Assembly (NCBI GenBank): GCA_009912235.1
Contig: WNDS01000002.1
Coordinates: 868,001-932,000 of the forward strand
Reading direction: 5' to 3'
Source: Stenotrophomonas maltophilia
Lineage (GTDB): Bacteria; Pseudomonadota; Gammaproteobacteria; Xanthomonadales; Xanthomonadaceae
Length of the DNA: 64,000 nt
The notes below the pieces were generated by a model that was not told where the DNA came from, made no database searches, and worked only from the letters and a program-made list of their open reading frames with translations. Made by a program: the position numbers and the translations under genes. Numbering within the stretch: position 1 is the first letter of the stretch; the number at the start of each line of letters is the position of its first letter. Positions 39,911-49,493 of this stretch are shown here, one piece after another.

Positions 39911-40756
39911 TCAGCCGTTGTCCTGCCGGGCCAGCTGCAGGTCGCGCTGGCGGCGCTTTTCGGCGCGGGCGGTGATGTACCAGCCCACTACCGCCGCCAC
40001 CGACACCGCCATCACCATCAGCGTGGCCAGTGCGTTGATCTTCGGGCTGATGCCCATGCGCACCGAGGCGAACACTTTCATCGGCAGCGTGGTGGCACTG
40101 GGTCCGGCCACGAAGCTGGCGATGACCACGTCATCCAGCGACAGGGTGAAGGCCAGCAGCCAGCCGGCCACCAGCGCCGGGGCGATGATCGGCAGGGTGA
40201 TCTTCAGGAACACGGTCAGGCGGCTGGCGCCCAGGTCCATCGCGGCCTCTTCCAGCGAGACATCCAGTTCCTGCAGCCGTGAGGACACCACCACCGTCAC
40301 GAACGACAGGGTGAAGGTGACGTGCGCGATCCAGATGGTGGCCACGCCACGCGCGGGGAAGCCGGGAATGCCGCCCATCGCCACCAGCAGGGTCATCAGC
40401 GAGAAGCCCAGGATCACTTCGGGCATCACCAGCGGTGCGGTGATCAACGCGCCAAACAGGGTCTTGCCACGGAACCTGCGGAACCGGGTCATCACCATCG
40501 CCGCCAGCGTACCGATGACGGTGGACGCACAGGCTGTCCAGAACGCCACCTGCAGGCTGATCCACAGCGCATCCATCAGCGCCCGGTCGTTGAACAGTTC
40601 ACCGTACCAGCGCGTGGAGAAGCCGGCCCAGACCATCGCCAGCCGCGAGCTGTTGAACGAGAACAGCATCAGCAGCAGGATCGGCAGGTACAGGAACGCA
40701 AAGCCCAGTACCAGCGTGCCCCAGCCCAGCCAGCGGTAACCGCGCAGCGTGCTCAT
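39911..40756 (-). CDS. potI: PotI, putrescine/spermidine ABC transporter permease
   Basis: A 281-residue ABC permease with six membrane helices and the EAA loop (SLEEAAMDLGASRLTVFLKITLPIIAPAL) that contacts the ATPase. It resembles PotI of the PotFGHI putrescine importer. The start overlaps the potH stop as ATGA; it is the last of potG-potH-potI. Confidence 0.93.
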   Translation of the reverse strand: MSTLRGYRWLGWGTLVLGFAFLYLPILLLMLFSFNSSRLAMVWAGFSTRWYGELFNDRALMDALWISLQVAFWTACASTVIGTLAAMVMTRFRRFRGKTLFGALITAPLVMPEVILGFSLMTLLVAMGGIPGFPARGVATIWIAHVTFTLSFVTVVVSSRLQELDVSLEEAAMDLGASRLTVFLKITLPIIAPALVAGWLLAFTLSLDDVVIASFVAGPSATTLPMKVFASVRMGISPKINALATLMVMAVSVAAVVGWYITARAEKRRQRDLQLARQDNG

Positions 40757-41664
40757 GCCTGCTTCCCTTCCAGCACGCGCTGCTGGGACCGGTTGAACAG
40801 CAGGATGGGCGCCAGCAGCAGGAGCAGCATGACCACCGCCACCGCCGAGGCCACCGGCCAGTTGCGGTTGTTGAAGAATTCGCCCCACAGCACGCGGCCG
40901 ATCATCAGCGTGTCCGGCCCGCCCAGCATTTCCGGAATCACGAATTCACCCACGGCCGGAATCAGCACCAGCATGCAGCCGGCGATGATGCCCGCGCGCG
41001 ACAGCGGCAGGGTGATGCGCAGGAACGCCTGCCACGGCCGGGCGCCGAAGTCGTAGGCGGCTTCCAGCAGGCGGTGGTCGTGCTTGACCAGGTTGACGTA
41101 CAGCGGCAGCACCATGAACGGCAGGTAGCAGTAGACGATGCCGATGTAGGCCGCAGTGGGCGTGTACAGCAGCTGCAGCGGCTCGCTGATGATGCCGATT
41201 TTCAGCAGCAGCTGGTTGAGCAGGCCGTTGCGGTCGAGGATGCCGATCCACGCATACACGCGGATCAGGAACGAGGTCCACGACGGCAGCACCACCAGCA
41301 TCATCGCCACGTTGCGCGCCGAGGGCGACATGCGCGCGATGGCATAGGCCATCGGGTAGCCGATCAGCAGGGTGAACACGGTGGATACCACCGCGATCTT
41401 GAACGAGCTGAGGTAGGCCGCCAGGTACTGCGAATCACGCGCCAGCTGCAGGTAGTTTTCCAGGTTCAGCTTCAGCGAGAACGCGCCGTCGATGTACTGC
41501 AGCAGCCAGGTGTACGGCGGCGAGCCGACCTGGGTGTGCGCGAAGGAGATCATCACGATGATCACGAACGGCACGGCGAAGAACAGCAGCAGCCACAGGT
41601 ATGGCACACCGATGACGGTGCCGCGCAGCCCGGGCAACCAGCGCTTGAGGCCGGCCATGCTCAT
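40753..41664 (-). CDS. potH: PotH, putrescine ABC transporter permease
   Basis: A 303-residue ABC permease. Six hydrophobic helices and the EAA motif (LLEAAYDFGARPWQAFLRITLPLSRAGI) are clear, and the N-terminal LWLLLFFAVPFVIIVMISF and IPAVGEFVIPEMLGG segments are typical of PotH. ATG 41664 overlaps the potG stop as ATGA; ATG 41658 is a near alternative. Confidence 0.93.
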   Translation of the reverse strand: MSMAGLKRWLPGLRGTVIGVPYLWLLLFFAVPFVIIVMISFAHTQVGSPPYTWLLQYIDGAFSLKLNLENYLQLARDSQYLAAYLSSFKIAVVSTVFTLLIGYPMAYAIARMSPSARNVAMMLVVLPSWTSFLIRVYAWIGILDRNGLLNQLLLKIGIISEPLQLLYTPTAAYIGIVYCYLPFMVLPLYVNLVKHDHRLLEAAYDFGARPWQAFLRITLPLSRAGIIAGCMLVLIPAVGEFVIPEMLGGPDTLMIGRVLWGEFFNNRNWPVASAVAVVMLLLLLAPILLFNRSQQRVLEGKQA

Positions 41665-42797
41665 GAGGTCAGCACCACGCCATCGTTGTCGCGCCAGTGC
41701 ACCCACACCGGGTCGCCCCAGGTCAGGCCGTCGCTGGCCCAGCGCTGCGAGTTTGCGAAGTTGGCCAGCACCTTGGCACCGCTGGGCAGGCGCACGTGGT
41801 AGACCGAGTGGCTGCCGAAGTAGGCGATGTCCTCGATCACGCCCTGCGCCTTGTTGGTGGGCGCCTGCGGCTCGTCCTTGCCGATCATGATCTTTTCCGG
41901 GCGCAGCGCGAACGCGACCGGCTGCCCTTCGTAGCAGGTGATGCCGTGGGCGATGTAGATCGGCGCCGGGAACAGCGGCGAGCGCACGGTCACGTACTCG
42001 GGCAGGTCCTCGTCGATCACGCCGTCAAACAGGTTCACCGACCCGATGAACTCGGCCACGAAGCGGTTGGCCGGCTGTTCGTAGACTTCATCGGGCTTGC
42101 CGACCTGCTGGATCCAGCCGGCGTCCATCACCGCGATGCGGGTGGCCATGGTCATGGCCTCTTCCTGGTCGTGGGTGACCATCACGCAGGTCACGCCCGA
42201 CGATTCGATGATGCTGACCAGTTCCAGCTGCATCTGCGAGCGCAGCTTCTTGTCCAGCGCGCCCATCGGTTCGTCCAGCAGCAGCAGCTTGGGCCCCTTG
42301 GCCAGCGACCGCGCCAGCGCCACGCGCTGCTGCTGGCCGCCGGACAGCTGGTGCGGCTTGCGCTTGCCCAGGTGCGCCATCTGCACCAGTTCCAGCATCT
42401 CGCCCACGCGGCGGGCGATCGCATCGCGGGCCAGGCCATCCTGCTTCAGGCCGAAGGCGATGTTCTGCTCCACGGTCATGTGTGGGAACAGCGCGTAGGA
42501 CTGGAACATCATGTTCACCGGCCGCTGGTACGGCGGCAGCGCGTCCAGCCGCTGCCCGTCCAGGGTGATGCTGCCCTTGGTGGGCGTCTCGAAGCCGCCC
42601 AGGCAGCGCAGCAGGGTCGATTTGCCGCTGCCTGAACCACCCAGCAGGGCGAAGATCTCGCCCTTGCGGACATCCAGCTGCACATCGTCGACGGCAACGA
42701 AACCGTCGAATTCCTTGCGCAGATCACGAATGGAGAGGTAGCCGGGCGCGCCGGTCGCATCGACGACGGCGGATTCCGGCTGGGCTTCTACGGGCAT
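41661..42797 (-). CDS. potG: PotG, putrescine ABC transporter ATP-binding protein
   Basis: A 378-residue ABC ATPase: Walker A GGSGSGKST, Q-loop in MFQSYALFPHMT, signature LSGGQQQRVALARSL, Walker B LLLLDEPMGALD and switch His in MVTHDQEEAM, followed by a TOBE-type C-terminal domain (VAFALRPEKIMIGK). It energises PotH/PotI. The cognate binding protein gene potF is not adjacent: about 6.7 kb of other genes lie between them. Confidence 0.95.
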   Translation of the reverse strand: MPVEAQPESAVVDATGAPGYLSIRDLRKEFDGFVAVDDVQLDVRKGEIFALLGGSGSGKSTLLRCLGGFETPTKGSITLDGQRLDALPPYQRPVNMMFQSYALFPHMTVEQNIAFGLKQDGLARDAIARRVGEMLELVQMAHLGKRKPHQLSGGQQQRVALARSLAKGPKLLLLDEPMGALDKKLRSQMQLELVSIIESSGVTCVMVTHDQEEAMTMATRIAVMDAGWIQQVGKPDEVYEQPANRFVAEFIGSVNLFDGVIDEDLPEYVTVRSPLFPAPIYIAHGITCYEGQPVAFALRPEKIMIGKDEPQAPTNKAQGVIEDIAYFGSHSVYHVRLPSGAKVLANFANSQRWASDGLTWGDPVWVHWRDNDGVVLTS

Positions 42798-42896
42798 GGG
42801 GGCTCCGGGAGCGGGCGGTGGACAGCGGGCGCCATTCTAGCGGCAGGGGGCGGCCGGGGATATGACGGGGGCTGGCGGCCGCGCGGTGAGGGTTTC

Positions 42897-43030
42897 CGCC
42901 GGGCATGGCCCGGCGCTACCGGGGCGACGTGCTGCTGCGCTCGCCGGGCATGGCCTGGCGTTACCGGGCATGCGGCGACGTCAACGGTTCCGGGTGGCAT
43001 CGTATGGGTAGCGCCGGGCCATGCCCGGCG
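42897..43030. repeat. Three GTAG-type REP elements
   Basis: Two inverted copies (CGCCGGGCATGGCCCGGCGCTAC at 42897-42919 and CGCCGGGCATGGCCTGGCGTTAC at 42942-42964) and one direct copy (GTAGCGCCGGGCCATGCCCGGCG at 43008-43030) lie between potG and the efflux outer-membrane factor, at one edge of the gene block that separates potF from potG. Confidence 0.85.
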
Positions 43031-43037
43031 GAACGCC

Positions 43038-44598
43038 TCAACGCGCCGCCACCGGCGGGGCGTCCTGCCAGCCCAGGCCCAGGCTCTTCTGCAGCGCCAC
43101 GTAGCGCACCAGCAGCTGCAGGCGTGCCTGGGCGGCGGCGTCCTCGGCCTGCAGGCGCTGGCGCTGCACGTCCAGCAGGTCGATCTGCGAGGTGGCCCCG
43201 GCCTGCCGGCGCTGTTCCATCAAGCCCTGCGCGCGCAGCGCCGAGGCCTCGGCGCGGTCGCTGGCCGCCAGCTGCTGGCGTGCGACGCCGAAGCGCGCCA
43301 GCGCGGTGTTGGCGTCCTGCAGCGCGGCCAGCACCGTGCCTTCATAGGCGGCGAAACGGGCCTCGTTGCCGGCCCGGGCCTGCGCCACGCGGGCCTTGTT
43401 CACGCCGAAATCGAACAGCGACCAGCGCAGGAACGGCGCCAGGATGGTGGCGGCCGAATCGCGGCCCAGATCAGACACCGAGGTGGCCCCTGCCCCCCAG
43501 CGAACCGAGCAGGGTCACCTGCGGGAAGTACGCCGATAGCGCCTGGCCGATCTGGGCCGAGGACGCGGCCAGCCCGCGCTCGACCTTGCGCACGTCCGGC
43601 CGGCGGCGGATCACCGCGCTGGCATCGTCCACCGGCACGGCCGCCGGCAGCGTCGGCAGCGCCGGCAGCGGGCGGTCATCGGCCAGCGTGGCGTCCAGCG
43701 CGCCGGGCTCGCGGCCGATCATCAGCGCCAGCACATCGCGTGCCTCGTCGGCCTGCGCCTGCAACGGCGGCAGCGCAGCCAGCTGCTGTTCCAGCTGTGC
43801 CTGCGCCCGTTCCACCTGCAGGTCCGAATCGGCACCGCGCTGGCGGCGCTGTGCGGTCAGTTCCAGCGCAGTGCGCGCAGCAGCGATGTTGTGCTCGCCC
43901 AGCGCGATGCGTTCACGGCCGCTGCGGTACCCGAGATAGACCTGGGTCAGTTCGGCGGCCAGCTGCACCTGCGTATCGGCCAGCGCGGCGGTATTGGCCT
44001 CGGCTTCGGCGGCGGCCTGTTCAGCGGCACGGCGGCGGCCGAACAGGTCCAGTTCCCAGCTGGCGTCGAATCCGACTACATACAGCTCGGTGTCCAGGTC
44101 GACATCAGCGAACTGCTGGCGCAGCTGCGCCGCCTCCTGTGGGCGGCCATTGGCCTCGGCGGTACGCGCAACGCCCTCGCCCAGCTCGCGCACGTTGCGC
44201 CCCAGCGAATCGGGTGCAGTGACATTGGCATAGCCGGCGGCGGCGCCCACACTGGGCAGCTGCTCGGCACGGCGCTGGCGCTGCAGCGCGCGCGAGGCCA
44301 GCAGCTTGGCCTGGGCGGCACACAGGTTGGGGCTGTTGCGCAGCGCCTGGTCGACCAGCTGGTCCAGCAGCGGATCGTTCAGTGCGCGCCACCACGGGCT
44401 GGGCGGCGTGGCCGGCTGCACGCCCGCCTGTGCAGCACGTGGCAGCTGTGCCTGGGCAGTAGCGCTGGTGGCCACCTCGGGCTTCACGTAATCGGGCCCC
44501 AGCAGGCAGCCGGCCAGCAGCAGCGGCAGCGTGGCCGGCTACAGGCGGCGCAGGCGGAAGGACGCAGGCACGGAAAGGGGCAAGGTCGTCGAAGTCAT
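43038..44598 (-). pseudogene. Outer-membrane efflux factor (NodT/OprM type), stop and frameshift
   Basis: TolC-superfamily lipoprotein channel of an MFS tripartite pump. The ATG at 44598 shares its A with the stop of the MFS gene (TGATG). A TAG falls at codon 20 (44539-44541), directly followed by PATLPLLLAGCLLGPDYV, a lipobox (LLAGC) with the family-typical LGPDY start. The body shows TPPSPWWRALNDPLLDQLVDQALRNSPNLCAAQAKL and the two long-helix repeats. A second lesion, one base too many in the C6 run at 43493-43498, breaks the frame between LLGSLG and SDLGRDSAATILAPFLRWSLFDFG. With both repaired the product has 519 residues, a normal length. The start is otherwise sound. Confidence 0.82.
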
Positions 44599-46154
44599 CA
44601 ATGCATCGCCAGAGGAACGCCCTTGGGCAGGGGCTTGAGCAGGAACACCGGAGGAAGGGTCAGCACCACGATCAGGCCGAAGATCCAGAACAGGTCGTTG
44701 TAGGCCATCACCATGGCCTGCATCTGCACCGTCTGCGCCAGCACCACCATGCCCTGCGCCGGGTCGCCCAGCTGCTGGCCATAGGCGTGCAGCGCATCCT
44801 GGGCCACCTGCGAATTGGCGGTGATGCTGCTGCCGATGGCGTCCACGTGCAGCGTGGTGCGCCGTTCCTGGAAGGTGGAGATGATGGCAAGGCCGATCGA
44901 GCCACCGAGGTTGCGCGCGGCATTGAACAGGCCCGAGGCATCGCTGGTGTAGTCGCGCGGCACCGAGGTGATGGCGGCCTGGTTCAGCGCCATCATCGCC
45001 AGCGCCAGCCCGCAGCCCTGCAACAGCTGGCCGATGACGAAGTGCGGGCCGATGCTGTCCGGGGTCAGGCCCAGGTTGACGAAGCAGGCCGCAGCAAAGC
45101 ACAGCATTCCGCCGCACACCATGATGCGCACGTCCACCGTTTCCAGCATCTTCGGCATCAACGGCATCAGCAGGATGGTCGGCAGGCCGGCCAGCAGCAG
45201 CACGTAGCCGGCCTGTTCGGTGTTGTAGCCGGCGATGATGGCCAGGAACTGCGGGATCATGTACATCACCCCGAACAGGATCATGGCCACCGCCATCACC
45301 ATCACGAACACGGCGTCGAAACTGCGCTGGAACAGGATGTTCAGGCGGATGACCGGATTGCGGCTGGTGAACTGCGAAAGCGCCAGCAGCACGAAGCCCA
45401 GCAGCGAGACAATGCTCAGCACGATGATCAGCGTGGATTCGAACCAGCGCTCGCGCTGGCCGTCCTCCAGCACCACGGTCAGCGCCGACAGCCCGGCGGT
45501 CATGCCGGCAATGCCCAGCCAGTCGGCGCGCAGCAGGCCGCCCCAGTCGGATTTTTCGTGCGGCAGGCCGAGCAGCAGCAGCGCCACCAGCCCGGCGCAG
45601 ATCGGCACGTTGATGAAGAACGCGTAGTGCCAGCTGACGTTCTCGGTCAGCCAGCCGCCCAGCAGCGGGCCGATCACCGGCCCGAGGATGACCGTCATGC
45701 CGAACAGCGCGGTGCCCAGCGGCTGCTGCTTCGGTGGCAGCCGGGTGCCGACGATGGTCAGCGCGGTGGGAATCAGCGCGCCGCCGGCGAAGCCCTGCCC
45801 GATGCGGCCGGCAATCATCATCGGCAGTGAGTCGGCCAGGCCGCACATCACCGAGAACGCGGTGAACAGCGTGGCGCAGATCAGCAGGAACGTGCGCAGC
45901 CCGAGCGTGCGCACGAACCAGCCGGTCAGCGGAATCATCACGATTTCCAAGACCAGGAAGGCGGTGGAGATCCACGTGCCTTCGGTGCCGCTGGCGCCCA
46001 CTTCGCCCTGGATGGTCGGCAGCGCGGTATTGACGATGGAGATATCCAGCGTGGCCATGAACGAGCCGATGGTGCCGGCGGCCACCGCCAGCCAGCCGCT
46101 GGCATCGGCCTTGGCCGCGGGTGCGGCAGCGGTGCTGGCAGCGCTGGCGTTCAT
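44598..46154 (-). CDS. EmrB/DHA2-family MFS drug efflux transporter
   Basis: A 518-residue inner-membrane exporter of the DHA2 family with about 14 helices. Motifs include MATLDISIVNTALPTIQGEVGAS in helix 1, GRIGQGFAGGALIPTALTI, and motif C-like LGPVIGPLLGGWLTENVSWHYAFFINVP. It would pair with the HlyD-family adaptor encoded directly upstream and the outer-membrane factor downstream. The start (46154) overlaps the repaired end of the adaptor gene as ATGA. In the sequence as given the adaptor frame runs straight into this gene. Confidence 0.92.
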   Translation of the reverse strand: MNASAASTAAAPAAKADASGWLAVAAGTIGSFMATLDISIVNTALPTIQGEVGASGTEGTWISTAFLVLEIVMIPLTGWFVRTLGLRTFLLICATLFTAFSVMCGLADSLPMMIAGRIGQGFAGGALIPTALTIVGTRLPPKQQPLGTALFGMTVILGPVIGPLLGGWLTENVSWHYAFFINVPICAGLVALLLLGLPHEKSDWGGLLRADWLGIAGMTAGLSALTVVLEDGQRERWFESTLIIVLSIVSLLGFVLLALSQFTSRNPVIRLNILFQRSFDAVFVMVMAVAMILFGVMYMIPQFLAIIAGYNTEQAGYVLLLAGLPTILLMPLMPKMLETVDVRIMVCGGMLCFAAACFVNLGLTPDSIGPHFVIGQLLQGCGLALAMMALNQAAITSVPRDYTSDASGLFNAARNLGGSIGLAIISTFQERRTTLHVDAIGSSITANSQVAQDALHAYGQQLGDPAQGMVVLAQTVQMQAMVMAYNDLFWIFGLIVVLTLPPVFLLKPLPKGVPLAMH

Positions 46155-47339
46155 CGCGCCGGGCGGGCCTCGGCTTCGTCGCGGGTACGCGCGCGCGTCC
46201 TTGTCACCGCGCGTGTCCACGGTCACCTCCACCGACATGCCGGGCACCAGCACCTTGCGGGCTTCGGCGCCGGCATCCACGCGGATGCGCACCGGCACGC
46301 GCTGCACCACCTTGGTGAAGTTGCCGGTGGCGTTCTGTGGCGGCAGCAGCGCGAACTGCGAGCCGGTGCCGGGCGAAATGCTCTCCACGGTGCCGTGCAG
46401 TTTCACCCCGGGCAGCGCGTCGACCTTGATCTCGGCCGGTTGCCCGGCGCGCATCAGTCCCACCTGGGTTTCCTTGAAATTGGCACTCAGGTACAGCGCT
46501 TCCACCGGAACCACGGTCATGGTGCGGGTACCGGCGGCAACGAACTGGCCCACCTGCACGGTCTTGTTGCCGATGCGCCCGTCGATGCGTGCGCGCAGCT
46601 CGGTGTCCTCGAAGGCCACCTGTGCCTGCGCTGCATCGGCCTGCGCCTGCTTCAGCCCGGCCTGGGCCTGTTCAAGCTGCGCCTGGCTGGCTTCAATCTG
46701 GCTCTGCGCGCCCCGGATCTGTGCCTGCGCGGCGTCATGCTGGGCCTGCGCGCGCTCCATCTCGTGGCGCAGGTTGTCCACGTGTTCATGGGTGTCGGCA
46801 CCGCTGGCGGCCAGCGGGGTGAAGCGTGCCACTTCGGCGCGGGCGAAGCGCAGCGAGGCGGTGGGGGCGGTCAGCTGGCTGCGCGCCTGCACCAGGCTGG
46901 CCTGCTGGCCCTGCACGCCGGCGCTGGCCGCCGCGATGTCTGCTTCGCGCACGGCAATGGCCGCTTCGGCCTGGTCCAGCGTGGCCTTGTAGGTGCGCGG
47001 GTCGATGCGCAGCAGCGGCTGCCCGGCCTTGACCCACTGGTTGTCGTGCACCAGCACATTGGTGACGTAGCCGTTGATGCGCGGCGCCACCGCCACGGCG
47101 TCGGCCTGCAGGTAGGCATTGTTGGTGTCCTGCAGGTAGCGCCCCACCAGCAGGTGGTAGACCAGCCACACCACCAGGCCCACCACCACCAGCACGCCGA
47201 TGATGAGCAGCGTCCAGCGCACCCTGGGGTTCTTCAACGGCGAGGGTTTGTCCTCGGACGTGTCCTGCGGTTTATCGGGGCCCTTGTCATCGGAGCGGTC
47301 GTCGGGGGCGCCGTCAGGGCGCTGGGGCTGGTCGGTCAT
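46151..47339 (-). CDS. EmrA-like membrane fusion protein (HlyD family), frameshift at 3' end
   Basis: A periplasmic adaptor of about 396 residues. A basic, Asp-rich N-terminus and one membrane helix (TLLIIGVLVVVGLVVWLVYHLLVG) lead to the lipoyl/hairpin domain (VAPRINGYVTNVLVHDNQWVKAGQPLLRIDP), a long coiled coil rich in Ala and Gln, and a beta-barrel (GNFTKVVQRVPVRIRVD). The frame as given does not stop but continues into the MFS gene, making an apparent 922-residue fusion. Restoring one CG in the alternating run at 46188-46197 gives the ending RTRDEAEARPAR and a TGA that overlaps the next ATG. The fusion is probably an artefact of that contraction. Confidence 0.85.
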
Positions 47340-47453
47340 CGTCTCGTCGCGGCGGCGGCATGCCATCCCGGACGGTAGGGCAGCCCCTGCCGAGGCGAGG
47401 TGAAAGCACCCGCCACGCGGCGTTGACGCGACCTGCGCTCAGTACACCGGCAC

Positions 47454-48353
47454 TCAGTTCAGGTGGGCCTGCGCGCGCAGGTGGGCGGCCAGCAGGTCGA
47501 TGAAGCTGCGCACCTTGCTGGAGCCGTAGCGGCTCTCGCGATGCACCACGTGGATCGGCCACGGCGCCTCTTCGTACTCGGGCAGCAGCACCTCCAGGCG
47601 CCCGGCCGCCAGATCGTCGGCAATCTGGTAGTACGGCTGCCGCGCGATGCCCAGCCCTGCACAGGCCGCCGCCACTGCACCGTCGTTGCTGGTCACCATC
47701 AGCCGTGGCCGTACGCGCTGCACCAGCGGTGCGCTGGCACTGCCGAAACGCCAGTCCAGCCGCGGCAGGATGTTGCTGCGGGCGATGACCGTGTGCGCCT
47801 GCAGATCGCGCGGGTGCTGCGGCCGGCCGGCCCGGTCCAGGTAGGCCGGCGAGGCACACAGCATGCGCCGCACCTGCCCCACGCGCAGCGCCTTCAGGCC
47901 GGAATCGGGCAGATGGCCGATACGCACGGCCACGTCCATGCCCTCGTCCACCAGGTTCACCACGCGGTCGAGGAAGTAAGCGGCCACGTCCACTTCCGGG
48001 TAGGCCTGCAGGTACTCCACCACGCACGGCATGACGAAGTAGCGGCCGAACAGGACCGGGGCGGTCACTGCCAGTTCGCCACGCGGTGTGGCGTTGATGC
48101 CGGCGGCGGCCTCGTTGGCTTCATGCAGGCTGGCCAGGATGTTGCGGCTGTCCTGCAGGTAGCGGTGCCCGGCTTCGGTCAGGCGCACGCTGCGGGTGGT
48201 GCGCAGCAGCAGCTTGACGCCCAGCTGCTGTTCCAGCGCGCTGACCGCCCGCGTCACCGCCGCTGGCGACATGTCCAGCCGGCGCGAGGCGGCGGCGAAA
48301 TTCTCCAGCTCGCCCACGGCCACGAAAACCTTCATCAGGTGAATCTGGTCCAT
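47454..48353 (-). CDS. LysR-family transcriptional regulator
   Basis: A 299-residue LysR regulator with an N-terminal winged helix-turn-helix (MKVFVAVGELENFAAASRRLDMSPAAVTRAVSALEQQLGVKLLLRTTR) and a substrate-binding-like effector domain (GELAVTAPVLFGRYFVMPCVVEYLQAYPEVDV). It sits upstream of the HlyD-MFS efflux genes on the same strand and divergent from the hydrolase gene at 48525, with 171 bp between. Either could be its target. Confidence 0.93.
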   Translation of the reverse strand: MDQIHLMKVFVAVGELENFAAASRRLDMSPAAVTRAVSALEQQLGVKLLLRTTRSVRLTEAGHRYLQDSRNILASLHEANEAAAGINATPRGELAVTAPVLFGRYFVMPCVVEYLQAYPEVDVAAYFLDRVVNLVDEGMDVAVRIGHLPDSGLKALRVGQVRRMLCASPAYLDRAGRPQHPRDLQAHTVIARSNILPRLDWRFGSASAPLVQRVRPRLMVTSNDGAVAAACAGLGIARQPYYQIADDLAAGRLEVLLPEYEEAPWPIHVVHRESRYGSSKVRSFIDLLAAHLRAQAHLN

Positions 48354-48524
48354 GCCGGGTCCCGGGGTGGTGTGGGCAGGAATTATTCCACCATTGGCCC
48401 CATCTGCGACATCACCACCCGCATTCTTCCGCCCAGCGAAATACTCTCTTGCTCCCTGCCCGCTGCCGCCGGCCGCGGCCGGTCACTAACGTGTGCCCCA
48501 TCCTTTCCCCCCTGGAGCACCCCC

Positions 48525-49448
48525 ATGAAACACCTCGCCGCCGCCACCTCCCTCGCCCTTGGACTGGGCCTGCCCGCCCTGTCGATGGCCGCCCCGGTCA
48601 GCTACCGCAGCGTCACCGTGGAGGGCGTGGAGATCGCCTACCGCGAAGCCGGGGATGCCAGCAAGCCGACGCTGCTGCTGCTGCACGGCGTGCCGAGTTC
48701 CTCGCGCATGTACGACGCACTGATGCGCCGCCTGGGCAGCCGCTACCACCTGGTCGCGCCGGATTACCCCGGCTTCGGCAACAGCGCCGCCCCGGACCCG
48801 GCGCAGTACGCCTACACCTTCGACCATCTGGCGCAGACCATGGCCGGCTTCACCGACGCGCTGGGCCTGCAGCACTACACGCTGTTCATGCAGGACTTCG
48901 GTGCACCGGTCGGCATGCGCCTGGCCATCGCCCGGCCGCAGGCGGTGCAGGCGCTGGTCTTCCAGAACGGCAATGTCTACGAAGAAGGGCTGGGCGTGAT
49001 GTGGGAAAAGCGCCGCCCGTTCTGGAACGACCGCGCCGCGCATGAAGCCGACATCATCGCCGCGCACCAGTCGGTGGCGGTCACGCGTGCGCGCCACGTG
49101 GGCACCGACCGGGACATCCAGGCCTACGACCCGGACCTGTGGATGGACGAACACGCCTATCTGAACCGTCCGGGCCAGGCCCGCATCCAGGCCGACCTGC
49201 TGTACGACTACCAGTACAACCTGGCCGCCTACCCGCAGTGGCAGGCGTGGCTGCGCACGCGGCAGCTGCCGACGCTGGTGGTCTGGGGCCGCTACTACCC
49301 CTCGTTCCTGGTGCCCGGTGCCGAAGCCTTCCGCCGCGACAACCCGAAGGCACAGGTGCACATCCTGGACGGCAGCCACTTCGTGATGGACACCCGTCTG
49401 GACGAGGTGGTGACCCTCACCGACCACTTCATGCAGGGCCTGAAGTAA
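48525..49448 (+). CDS. Secreted alpha/beta hydrolase
   Basis: A 307-residue alpha/beta hydrolase with a signal peptide (LAAATSLALGLGLPALSMAAP). Oxyanion-side motif LLLLHGVPSSSRMYD, then LVAPDYPGFGNS. The nucleophile elbow is LFMQDFGAPVGMRLAI, with Asp in place of Ser; the base His is in LDGSHFVMDT. An Asp nucleophile points to a haloalkane-dehalogenase or epoxide-hydrolase-like subgroup. RBS CTGGAG lies 8 nt before ATG 48525. Its LysR neighbour is a plausible regulator. Substrate unknown. Confidence 0.85.
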   Translation: MKHLAAATSLALGLGLPALSMAAPVSYRSVTVEGVEIAYREAGDASKPTLLLLHGVPSSSRMYDALMRRLGSRYHLVAPDYPGFGNSAAPDPAQYAYTFDHLAQTMAGFTDALGLQHYTLFMQDFGAPVGMRLAIARPQAVQALVFQNGNVYEEGLGVMWEKRRPFWNDRAAHEADIIAAHQSVAVTRARHVGTDRDIQAYDPDLWMDEHAYLNRPGQARIQADLLYDYQYNLAAYPQWQAWLRTRQLPTLVVWGRYYPSFLVPGAEAFRRDNPKAQVHILDGSHFVMDTRLDEVVTLTDHFMQGLK

Positions 49449-49456
49449 GCCGCGAT

Positions 49457-49484
49457 GCCGCCGCCGGTGCAGACCGGCGGCGGC
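49457..49484. terminator. Hairpin between convergent hydrolase and potF genes
   Basis: A perfect 12-bp stem GCCGCCGCCGGT/ACCGGCGGCGGC with a 4-nt loop GCAG lies in the 45-bp gap between the two stops. There is no T-run, so any terminator function is inferred from position and stem strength. Confidence 0.5.
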
Positions 49485-49493
49485 GTGCTGCGA

